19,490 bases of DNA. It comes from JANRKT01 sp033763355 (GTDB taxonomy: Bacteria > Bacteroidota > Bacteroidia > Chitinophagales > Chitinophagaceae). Shown one piece after another: positions 1 through 5,147 of this stretch. The DNA lies in NCBI GenBank assembly GCA_033763355.1, contig JANRKT010000271.1, positions 1-19,490 on the forward strand. The letters are read 5' to 3'. The number at the start of each line of letters is the position of its first letter. Position 1 is the first letter of the stretch. The notes under the pieces are model-generated. The model was given only the letters and a program-made list of their open reading frames with translations. It did not search any database and was not told where the DNA came from. The position numbers were made by a program, and so were the translations under genes.

Positions 1-138
1 TTTGCCGTAAACATTTTTTTCAGAAAAAAAACCGGTAAAGACCTTATCAATATCCGCATGATATGTCCAGGGCAGAAAACAGGATACAACAAGAAACAAT
101 GTTGCCAGCAGTCCTGCCCATTTACTGTATTTTGCCAT
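1..138 (-). CDS. 5' part of an unidentified membrane or lipoprotein gene
   Basis: The minus strand reads an ATG at 138 followed by 46 open codons to the window edge, so only the N-terminus is present. The start reads MAKYSKWAGLLATLFLVVSC, continuing FLPWTYHADIDKVFTG. One hydrophobic segment covers about residues 8-24. It could be a membrane anchor. V17-V18-S19-C20 also fits a loose lipobox, although the hydrophobic FLPW after the Cys makes a transmembrane helix more likely. I do not recognise the family and infer no function. An inverted repeat with T-runs on both sides lies directly upstream (149-175) and would separate this gene from the tRNA-Cys unit transcribed in the same direction. Confidence 0.6.
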   Translation of the reverse strand, partial: MAKYSKWAGLLATLFLVVSCFLPWTYHADIDKVFTGFFSEKNVYGK

Positions 139-148
139 AGAATTGAAA

Positions 149-175
149 AACCTATAAGATAAAGCCTTATAGGTT
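149..175. terminator. Bidirectional intrinsic terminator-like hairpin
   Basis: A perfect 10-bp stem, AACCTATAAG (149-158) with CTTATAGGTT (166-175), closes a 7-nt loop. A T-run follows on the plus side (179-185), and an A-run precedes it (146-150), which gives a U-run on the minus strand. It could stop read-through from the tRNA-Cys region into the partial gene at 1-138. The stem is A+T-rich, so strength is uncertain. Confidence 0.5.
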
Positions 176-186
176 CTATTTTTTTG

Positions 187-261
187 AGGTACCGGGCGGA
201 TTCGTCCCGCTTAATGCGGGATTGCAGACCTTTGCCTATGCGCCGCAGCGCACACAGTACC
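187..261 (-). pseudogene. tRNA-Cys-like pseudogene (near full-length copy)
   Basis: Read on the minus strand from 261, this copy keeps both acceptor strands of the intact tRNA-Cys (GGTACTG and CGGTACC), the GCA anticodon context (GGTCTGCAA) and a recognisable T-arm ending GAATCCGC. It has lost the tRNA fold: the D-arm is replaced by a hairpin TGCGC-TGCG-GCGCA, the 3' side of the anticodon stem no longer pairs, and a CCCGC-ATTAA-GCGGG hairpin occupies the anticodon-stem, variable and T-stem region. The T-loop reads GACGAAT instead of TTCGAAT. It is best called a tRNA-Cys-derived pseudogene. Its replaced D-arm is shared with the three shorter copies at 413-556, which links them by descent. Confidence 0.65.
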
Positions 262-287
262 ATTCAATAATTTTAAAAGAACACTTA

Positions 288-313
288 TAAAAAAACTGCC
301 TTTATCGGCAGTT
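288..313 (-). terminator. Intrinsic terminator of tRNA-Cys
   Basis: On the minus strand, AACTGCC - GATAAA - GGCAGTT is followed by a run of T (from the A-run at 289-295). The stem starts only seven bases after the tRNA-Cys 3' end at 320, the expected place for a Rho-independent terminator of the tRNA transcript. Confidence 0.75.
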
Positions 314-319
314 CTCTTG

Positions 320-390
320 AGGTACCGAGCGGATTCGAACCGCTGTAAAAGGTTTTGCAGACCTCTGCCTAGCCACTCGGCCACAGTACC
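320..390 (-). tRNA. tRNA-Cys (anticodon GCA)
   Basis: The minus strand from 390 folds as a complete cloverleaf. The acceptor stem is GGTACTG with CGGTACC (one G-U pair). The D-arm has a short GCC/GGC stem. The anticodon stem GAGGT/ACCTT holds the loop CTGCAAA, giving anticodon GCA. The T-arm is AGCGG-TTCGAAT-CCGCT. The unpaired base after the acceptor stem is U, the discriminator characteristic of tRNA-Cys and a main identity element for cysteinyl-tRNA synthetase. CCA is not encoded. A terminator follows at 288-313. This is the only intact tRNA in the window, and tRNA-Cys is usually single-copy in bacteria, so it is probably essential. Confidence 0.93.
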
Positions 391-412
391 ATATTTTTTA
401 TTTCTCTTTTCC

Positions 413-445
413 CCTCTGCCTATGCGCCGTGGCGCACACAGTACC
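413..445 (-). repeat. tRNA-Cys 5'-part repeat, copy B
   Basis: From 445 the minus strand repeats the first part of tRNA-Cys: GGTACTGTG, then a hairpin TGCGCC-AC-GGCGCA in place of the D-arm, then TAGGCAGAGG. It stops where the anticodon loop should begin. The bases upstream (TTCTTATTTCTCTTCCCC when read on the plus strand) also match those upstream of the real tRNA, so the repeated unit of about 55 bp includes the upstream flank. Confidence 0.7.
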
Positions 446-467
446 ATATTTCTTATTTCTCTTCCCC

Positions 468-500
468 CCTCTGCCTATACGCCGCAGCGCACACAGTACC
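468..500 (-). repeat. tRNA-Cys 5'-part repeat, copy C
   Basis: Second tandem unit, 55 bp from copy B. The minus strand from 500 reads GGTACTGTG, hairpin TGCGC-TGCG-GCGTA (one G-U pair in place of G-C), then TAGGCAGAGG. The base change relative to copies A and B keeps the hairpin pairable. Confidence 0.7.
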
Positions 501-523
501 ATTATTTTTTATTTCTCTTTCCC

Positions 524-556
524 CCTCTGCCTATTCTCCGCGGCGAACACAGTGCC
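524..556 (-). repeat. tRNA-Cys 5'-part repeat, copy D (most diverged)
   Basis: Third tandem unit, 56 bp from copy C. The minus strand from 556 reads GGCACTGTG (one change), then TTCGCCGCGGAGAA, then TAGGCAGAGG. The outer hairpin pairs changed from TGC/GCA to TTC/GAA, a compensatory change, while one inner pair (G/A) is lost. This is the outermost unit; the plus-strand sequence after 557 no longer matches. Confidence 0.65.
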
Positions 557-613
557 ATTGCAGGGCAGCAAAAGTAAGTGATTTTCCAGAAAGAGAAAAG
601 CTAAACAAGGGCG

Positions 614-621
614 CAAAGATT
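614..621 (-). promoter_or_regulatory. Possible -7 element upstream of the tRNA-Cys array
   Basis: On the minus strand AATCTTTG is followed by CGCCC. It differs by one base from the Bacteroidota -7 consensus TAnnTTTG and lies just upstream of the outermost tRNA-like repeat. If active, it would transcribe copies D, C and B, the real tRNA and the terminator as one RNA. I see no convincing -33 partner at the usual spacing, so this is weak. Confidence 0.2.
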
Positions 622-663
622 TTCTACTTTTAGTAAGCATATCTTTACCAAACATACTGCTTT

Positions 664-1536
664 ATGTTGCCGATTGCAGGATCAGAACTCATCATCAATA
701 AAAGAGGGGCTATATACCATCTTAACCTGAGGCCCGAAGAAATAGCTTCAACCATCATCACCGTGGGTGACCCTGAAAGGGTAAGGGTTGTAAGCAAATA
801 TTTTGATACGGTTGAATACAAACAGCAGCACCGTGAATTTGTAACCCATACCGGTTATATCGGTAAAAAAAGAATATCGGTCATTTCGACCGGCATCGGC
901 CCCGATAATATTGATATTGTTTTAAATGAACTGGATGCACTGGTAAATATTGATTTTAACAGCAGGACTATTCGTCCTGAACTTAACTCCCTTCAGGTTA
1001 TCCGCATTGGCACATCCGGTTCATTACAAAAAGAAATACCTGTAGATAGTTTTGTTGCAAGTACACATGGGTTAGGGCTGGATAACCTCCTTCAGTTTTA
1101 CCGGCACGAAAACAACGAAGAAGAAAAACAACTGCTGCATGCATTTGTAACCCAGACACAAATCCACAACCGTTTGTCTTTCCCATACATAACCGGTGCA
1201 AGTGTGCATTTAATGAAACATTTTACAAAAGATTTTCACAAAGGGATAACAGTTACCTGCCCCGGGTTTTATGGCCCGCAGGGAAGGGTCCTCCGCCTGG
1301 GCCTTTCACAACCCGAACTCCTAAACCGTCTTACACAATTTCATTTTGGCCAGCACCGGGTCAGCAATTTTGAAATGGAAACTTCAGCGATATATGGATT
1401 GGGGAAAATTCTCGGTCACCACACCCTTTCGCTGAGTGCAATTGTTGCCAACCGTGTAACAAAAGAATTTTCAAAAGACGGGAACTTCGTTGTAGAAAGT
1501 TTAATTAAGGAAACATTGGAAATTATCAGTAAATAG
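664..1536 (+). CDS. Nucleoside phosphorylase (uridine/purine nucleoside phosphorylase family)
   Basis: 290 residues of the PNP/UDP phosphorylase fold, which cleave a nucleoside with phosphate to a free base and (deoxy)ribose 1-phosphate in cytoplasmic salvage. Visible motifs are GDPERV (35-40), which lines the phosphate site; STGIGPDN (75-82); RIGTSGSL (114-121); and NFEMETSAIYGL (about 235-246), which holds the ribose- and base-contacting FEMET segment. The length is somewhat above the roughly 250 residues of E. coli Udp, as is usual for the Bacteroidota branch. The ATG at 664 is chosen because SELIINKRGAIYHL directly after it looks like the family N-terminus; no Shine-Dalgarno is seen. Substrate preference (uridine versus purine) cannot be read from the sequence. 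Confidence 0.88.
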   Translation: MLPIAGSELIINKRGAIYHLNLRPEEIASTIITVGDPERVRVVSKYFDTVEYKQQHREFVTHTGYIGKKRISVISTGIGPDNIDIVLNELDALVNIDFNSRTIRPELNSLQVIRIGTSGSLQKEIPVDSFVASTHGLGLDNLLQFYRHENNEEEKQLLHAFVTQTQIHNRLSFPYITGASVHLMKHFTKDFHKGITVTCPGFYGPQGRVLRLGLSQPELLNRLTQFHFGQHRVSNFEMETSAIYGLGKILGHHTLSLSAIVANRVTKEFSKDGNFVVESLIKETLEIISK

Positions 1537-1547
1537 TGATTTTGGCA

Positions 1548-1574
1548 AGTGGGGAGTAGGGAAAGGCGAGTGGG
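1548..1574. repeat. AGTGGGGAGT-type degenerate repeat, left flank of four-helix gene
   Basis: AGTGGGGAGTAGGG and GCGAGTGGGA lie in the spacer before the four-helix-bundle gene. They resemble, in inverted orientation, the block at 1981-2010, whose minus strand reads ATGGGGAGTGGCTAGTGG. Together the two blocks form imperfect inverted flanks around the gene. Confidence 0.45.
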
Positions 1575-1619
1575 ACTGCCTGTGACTGTGAGCCTGCCGT
1601 AAATCCAAAAGTTTTTAAT

Positions 1620-1988
1620 ATGCTTAATTTATCTCACAAAAAACTGGATGTTTACCGGATTTCATTAAAACTTGTTGAAGAAGTTTATAAAGTCACCCGG
1701 ACATTTCCAAAAGAAGAACAATTTGTTTTGATTACTCAGCTCAGAAGAGCTGTCATTTCAGTTTGCAGCAATATAGCAGAAGGTGCTGCGAGAAAGTCCA
1801 AACGAGAAAAGAAAAGATTTTACGAAGTTTCACGCAGCTCAGCAGTTGAAATTGATACGCAATTTGAAATAGCATTAATTTTGCAGTACATTAAGAATGA
1901 CCAGATAAAAGATTTGGAGGGCTACATGGAATCAGTCTTCAGGATTTTAAGCAAAATGATTGACAACCTGGGCAATGACCCCCACTAG
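1620..1988 (+). CDS. Four-helix-bundle protein (23S rRNA IVS / S23 type)
   Basis: 122 residues, recognised as the four-helix-bundle family first found encoded in 23S rRNA intervening sequences; the Avd accessory protein of diversity-generating retroelements has the same fold. The typical signature is present: an LDVYRISLKLVEEVY first helix, then FPKEEQFVLITQLRRAVISVCSNIAEG (29-55, conserved NIAEG at 51-55), then RFYEVSRSSAVEIDTQFEIAL. No reverse transcriptase, template repeat or rRNA gene lies nearby, so this is a free-standing copy of unknown cellular role. The stop codon (1986-1988) lies inside the right-hand repeat block, so the last residues are repeat-encoded. It interrupts the otherwise ordinary phosphorylase-dapF stretch, which suggests insertion as a small cassette. 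Confidence 0.85.
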   Translation: MLNLSHKKLDVYRISLKLVEEVYKVTRTFPKEEQFVLITQLRRAVISVCSNIAEGAARKSKREKKRFYEVSRSSAVEIDTQFEIALILQYIKNDQIKDLEGYMESVFRILSKMIDNLGNDPH

Positions 1989-2010
1989 CCACTCCCCATT
2001 TACCATTCAC
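1981..2010. repeat. Degenerate repeat between four-helix gene and dapF
   Basis: CACTAGCCACTCCCCATTTACCATTCACC runs up to one base before the dapF start codon. On the minus strand it reads as near-repeats of GGTGAATGG / GGTAAATGG / GGAGTGG / CTAGTGG, a 7-9 bp degenerate tandem motif. It overlaps the 3' end of the four-helix gene and forms the whole dapF leader. Confidence 0.5.
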
Positions 2011-2011
2011 C

Positions 2012-2800
2012 ATGACTATTAAATTCTTCAAATACCAGGGAACAGGAAATGATTTCATCATTCTTGACAACAGGGAGGCTTCCAATGGCCATCTCAGTAC
2101 GGAGGAGATAAAACACCTGTGCGACAGAAGGTTCGGAATTGGCGCCGACGGCCTCATGATGCTGCAACTGAAAGAAGGATATGATTTTGAAATGAAGTAT
2201 TACAATGCCGATGGCAAAGAAGGGAGCATGTGTGGTAATGGCGGACGCTGTATGGTAAAGTTTGCAAGCCATCAGGGTGTGCTTAAAACAACTTATCATT
2301 TTCTGGCTGCCGATGGCGAACACGAAGCAGAGATAGACCTTAAAGGATGGGTGAGGCTGAAAATGAAAGACGTGAATAAAGTAGATGACCGCCGAAATGA
2401 TTATGTACTCGATACCGGCTCACCGCATTATGTAAAATTTATAAACGACGTAAAAGAGTTTGATGTTTACGGGCTGGGCAGGGAAATCCGATACGGTAAG
2501 GAGTTTGCAAAAAAAGGCATCAATGTAAACTTTGTTGAAACAATAGACGACCACAGCATCTATGTACGCACTTATGAAAGGGGTGTAGAAAACGAAACTT
2601 TCAGTTGCGGCACGGGTGTCACCGCATCTGCTTTAATGGCTGCGCACAATGAAATTGGTTTTAATGAAGTGGATATCATTACCCCGGGCGGTAACCTTAC
2701 AGTTGAATTTGAAAAGCTGGATAAAGATCATTTCAACAACATCTGGCTCTGCGGCCCCGCTGAATTTGTTTATAAAGGCGAAATTGAATTAAAGGATTAA
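2012..2800 (+). CDS. dapF: Diaminopimelate epimerase
   Basis: 262 residues, normal length. DapF interconverts LL- and meso-2,6-diaminopimelate without a cofactor, supplying meso-DAP for peptidoglycan and lysine synthesis in the cytoplasm. The N-terminal FFKYQGTGNDFIILDNR motif (5-21), RFGIGADGL (40-48) and both catalytic-cysteine motifs are present: MCGNGGRC with Cys74, and SCGTGVTASA with Cys199, the acid/base pair of the mirror-image domains. The ATG at 2012 fits the family start exactly. The DinB-like gene follows after one base, so the two are probably cotranscribed. Confidence 0.96.
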   Translation: MTIKFFKYQGTGNDFIILDNREASNGHLSTEEIKHLCDRRFGIGADGLMMLQLKEGYDFEMKYYNADGKEGSMCGNGGRCMVKFASHQGVLKTTYHFLAADGEHEAEIDLKGWVRLKMKDVNKVDDRRNDYVLDTGSPHYVKFINDVKEFDVYGLGREIRYGKEFAKKGINVNFVETIDDHSIYVRTYERGVENETFSCGTGVTASALMAAHNEIGFNEVDIITPGGNLTVEFEKLDKDHFNNIWLCGPAEFVYKGEIELKD

Positions 2801-2801
2801 G

Positions 2802-3335
2802 ATGCGCAGTAAAGAAGAAATTCTCCGGACATCGCTTTACGCTTTTACATCACTTACTGAATTTTGCAAAACCATACCACCTGAAAAATTTTTTGAACAT
2901 CCTCCAGGCAAATGGTCTGTTGCCGAAAATATCCGTCACCTTATTATTTCCACAAATACCACCACATTAGCTTTTCGCATCCCGGGATTTTTTTTAAAAT
3001 GGTGGGCGGGCATTCCCAACCGCCCTTCACGGAGCTATGATGAACTGGTATCCAGGTACAGGTTAAAATTAAAAGAAGGCGGAAGGGCAACAGGGCGTTT
3101 TGTACCGGGAAATATCAATGCGTCGTCATCCGCTCAGGAATGGCTTGAAAAATGGGCCTCGGCAACAAATAAGTATATCAATGCTGTTGATAAGAATTAT
3201 AAAGACCCCTCGCTGGACAAATATCTTGTTAAACACCCTCTGCTGGGAAGAATAACCCTGAGGGAACTTTGCTATTTTACATTGTATCACTGCATCCACC
3301 ATCACAACATCATCAGGGAAAGATTATCCCTTTAA
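2802..3335 (+). CDS. DinB/YfiT-like putative metal-dependent hydrolase
   Basis: 177 residues with the DinB-superfamily four-helix layout. PPGKWSVAENIRHLI (35-48) is the typical first metal-ligand segment, with His46. The C-terminal helix has HCIHHHNIIRERL (163-175), with several histidines that can supply the other ligands. Members of this group include YfiT and bacillithiol S-transferase-like proteins, but most have no assigned substrate. The gene starts one base after the dapF stop, implying translational coupling rather than a known shared pathway. The divalent-metal function is inferred from the family, and the reaction is unknown. Confidence 0.8.
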   Translation: MRSKEEILRTSLYAFTSLTEFCKTIPPEKFFEHPPGKWSVAENIRHLIISTNTTTLAFRIPGFFLKWWAGIPNRPSRSYDELVSRYRLKLKEGGRATGRFVPGNINASSSAQEWLEKWASATNKYINAVDKNYKDPSLDKYLVKHPLLGRITLRELCYFTLYHCIHHHNIIRERLSL

Positions 3336-3642
3336 CCGAAACCCGTGAAAAACCCGCTAATGATAACTTTCCAAAAGTTAAACCATGTATCTCAAAAATG
3401 CTTTTTACCAACTTTATCTTATGGAAAATTCAGGCTTTAAAAAGCAGGTATCATCTTAATGTTATTTTGTTTTGCTGTGCAAAAATCTGGTTAACTAACA
3501 TTACCTTTGCGCCGCTGTTAAAACAGTCAGCAAAAGTCATATAAGTCAAAAAAGGCCATTTAGCATGATGTTCCGGTTTCTGACTTATCTCACTAATTTG
3601 ACTCATTTGACTTAATGACCCATTTGACTCTTCCTTTACCAC
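3336..3642. other. Spacer with degenerate TTTGACT repeats upstream of corA
   Basis: No convincing gene lies in these 307 bases. The second half holds a degenerate repeat: GTCATATAAGTCA at 3536-3549, an inverted partner TGACTTAT at 3581-3588, then TTTGACTCA, TTTGACTTA and TTTGACTCT between 3596 and 3633, ending ten bases before the corA ATG. The first half shows only a weak AACTTT/AAAGTT hairpin (about 3366-3379). No known magnesium riboswitch (M-box-like) structure was recognised, though I cannot fold the RNA here. Confidence 0.55.
3502..3509 (+). promoter_or_regulatory. -7-like promoter element upstream of corA
   Basis: TACCTTTG, followed by CGCCG, matches the Bacteroidota -7 consensus TAnnTTTG exactly. 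A start about seven bases later would give corA a leader of roughly 125 nt that includes the TTTGACT repeats. The nearest TTTG (3471-3474) is too far upstream for a standard -33 element, so support is partial. Confidence 0.35.
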
Positions 3643-4581
3643 ATGATCCAGTACTATAAAAATATAAATGGTGTAACCACTGCAATAGAAAACCCGGAAA
3701 GCGGTTCATGGGTAAATGTTTTGCCGCCACTTAAACAGGAGGAATTTACCGGCCTTGCAGAAACATTAGATGTGCCTATCGAATTTTTGCAGGATTCCCT
3801 GGATATAGATGAAAGGCCACGGTTTGAACTTGCAGACAATGTAAAGCTGATTGTAATTAAAACCCCCACTGAGAACAATTCTTTTAACGACAGTGATGCT
3901 TATTACATTACCATCCCCATTTGCATCATCCTTACCCATACCCAGATTGTTACGGTAAATTCATTCGAAAACGGCGCCATCAAAAAGTTCCTGAATACTT
4001 TTCAGAAAAGGCATCCTGACAAAAGGAATATGATGGTGCTGAAAATTTTTGAAAAGATCAGCCAGACCTTTACCGAATACCTCAAAGAGATCAACCACAG
4101 GAGAAATATACTGGAGCAGAAACTGTACGACTCCAACCGCAATGAAGAGTTGCTGGAACTGATGCGTATTCAAAAAAGCCTTGTTTATCTTGTTACGGCG
4201 CTCCGCTCCAACGAAATGCTGCTGATGAAACTTGAACGCACCAATTTCCTCGGGCTAACAGAAGATGAAAAAGAATTCCTGAACGACCTCATCATTGACA
4301 TGTCGCAGGCATTGGAAATGGCGAACATTTACACCAATATCTTAAGCAGCACCCTCGATGCGTTTGCAAGCATTATCGCCAATAACCAGAACCTCGTTTT
4401 AAAAAGGCTGGCTGCAATTACTATCATTCTTCAGTTTCCTGTGCTGGTAGCAAGTATTTACGGAATGAATGTGCCTATCCCCTATCAAACCACATCCCAT
4501 GCTTTTTACATACCCATCATACTGGCCCTTTCAGTTTCACTGGTAATGGCCTGGTATTTCATGAAGAAAAAATGGTTTTAA
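3643..4581 (+). CDS. corA: CorA-family magnesium/divalent cation transporter
   Basis: 312 residues. CorA pentamers form an inner-membrane channel for Mg2+ (also Co2+/Ni2+) with a large cytoplasmic N-terminal domain and two C-terminal helices. The soluble domain covers about 1-250, with a long helix around 125-240 (EKISQTFTEYLKEINHRRNILEQKLYDSNRNEELLELM). TM1 is at about 252-273 and ends in the signature YGMNVP (GMN at 274-276). TM2 is at about 290-305 and is followed by the basic tail MKKKWF. The ATG at 3643 gives a normal-length protein. A hairpin directly after the stop (4588-4616) is a likely terminator, so corA may be its own unit. Confidence 0.92.
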   Translation: MIQYYKNINGVTTAIENPESGSWVNVLPPLKQEEFTGLAETLDVPIEFLQDSLDIDERPRFELADNVKLIVIKTPTENNSFNDSDAYYITIPICIILTHTQIVTVNSFENGAIKKFLNTFQKRHPDKRNMMVLKIFEKISQTFTEYLKEINHRRNILEQKLYDSNRNEELLELMRIQKSLVYLVTALRSNEMLLMKLERTNFLGLTEDEKEFLNDLIIDMSQALEMANIYTNILSSTLDAFASIIANNQNLVLKRLAAITIILQFPVLVASIYGMNVPIPYQTTSHAFYIPIILALSVSLVMAWYFMKKKWF

Positions 4582-4587
4582 ACCCCT

Positions 4588-4616
4588 ATCCCCTAAAGGG
4601 GGATTAATTAATCCCC
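4588..4616. terminator. Three-armed CCCC/GGGG/CCCC hairpin after corA
   Basis: ATCCCC (4588-4593) can pair with GGGGAT (4599-4604) over a 5-nt loop. The same GGGGAT also belongs to a perfect 18-bp palindrome GGGGATTAATTAATCCCC (4599-4616). The two hairpins share the middle arm and exclude each other. It starts seven bases after the corA stop. There is no long U-run, so termination strength is uncertain. CCCCTAAAGGGG-type inserts are frequent in Bacteroidota spacers, so this may be a dispersed repeat acting as terminator. Confidence 0.5.
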
Positions 4617-4688
4617 GCTTCAGGAATAACGGTTGTAAACTTAAAGCAGCATATAACAGTCACAAGTCAAATACAAACCCGAAAAGCC

Positions 4689-5147
4689 ATGTTTAATTTA
4701 CGAGTTTATGGAATTTTGATTAATGAAAATAAACAGGTGCTGGTAAGCGATGAGTTTATCAGGGGAAATTATTATACAAAATTCCCAGGTGGCGGGCTTG
4801 AATTCGGCGAAGGAACAAGGGATTGCTTAAAACGGGAATTTAAAGAAGAGCTTGACCTGCTGGTGGAAATCGGCGAACATATTTATACTACGGATTTTTT
4901 CCAGATGTCGGCTTTTAACCCGCAGCACCAGATCATTTCCATATACTATTTAGCAAAAGCGCTTGAACCCATAAATGCGCCTTTGCGGATGATACCATTT
5001 GATTTTGATGAAAAACAAATGCAGGTGTATAAAGAAACCGGAGAAACAGAAACCTTCCGGTTCATCAACTGGCACGAATTCTCAGAAGAGACGGTAACGC
5101 TTCCGATTGATAAAGTGGTAGCAGGAATAGTAAAAGAAAGGTTCTAA
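4689..5147 (+). CDS. NUDIX hydrolase
   Basis: 152 residues. NUDIX enzymes hydrolyse nucleoside diphosphate-linked compounds with Mg2+ or Mn2+. The Nudix box (GX5EX7REUXEEXGU) spans residues 35-57 as GGLEFGEGTRDCLKREFKEE followed by LDL, with the metal-binding REFKEE at 49-54 intact. The Gly near the box end is replaced by Asp56, a tolerated but less usual variant. The substrate cannot be told. The gene ends convergently with the yhhQ-type gene: its TAA (5145-5147) overlaps the TAG of the minus-strand gene (5144-5146), leaving no room for a separate terminator between them. Confidence 0.9.
   Translation: MFNLRVYGILINENKQVLVSDEFIRGNYYTKFPGGGLEFGEGTRDCLKREFKEELDLLVEIGEHIYTTDFFQMSAFNPQHQIISIYYLAKALEPINAPLRMIPFDFDEKQMQVYKETGETETFRFINWHEFSEETVTLPIDKVVAGIVKERF

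Noticed and set aside
363..556. CRISPR-like array (regular repeats with ~51-56 bp period)
   Set aside because: The parts between repeats are themselves near-identical, so there are no unique spacers. The unit is tRNA-derived, and no cas genes are near.
320..556. Attachment-site duplications from an element integrated at tRNA-Cys
   Set aside because: Integrases usually duplicate the 3' end of a tRNA. Here the 5' end is repeated in tandem with altered D-arms, and no integrase or element lies between the copies.
211..577. Open frames of 78 and 86 codons across the tRNA-Cys region on both strands
   Set aside because: They run through an intact tRNA and its tandem copies. The repeated peptides arise from the 55-bp repeats, and no homology or start signal supports them.
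649..656. TATGTTTG on the minus strand as a second promoter for the tRNA array
   Set aside because: It matches TAnnTTTG, but such a degenerate 8-mer occurs often by chance in A+T-rich spacers. It lies 35 bases above another candidate and lacks a -33 partner.
1620..1988. Diversity-generating retroelement (Avd-like protein)
   Set aside because: The fold is shared, but no reverse transcriptase, template/variable repeat pair or C-type lectin target is present in the window.
3269..3642. Short open frames (91 and 63 codons) between the DinB-like gene and corA
   Set aside because: One overlaps the DinB-like gene in another frame, and both are made of degenerate repeat sequence with no recognisable protein features.
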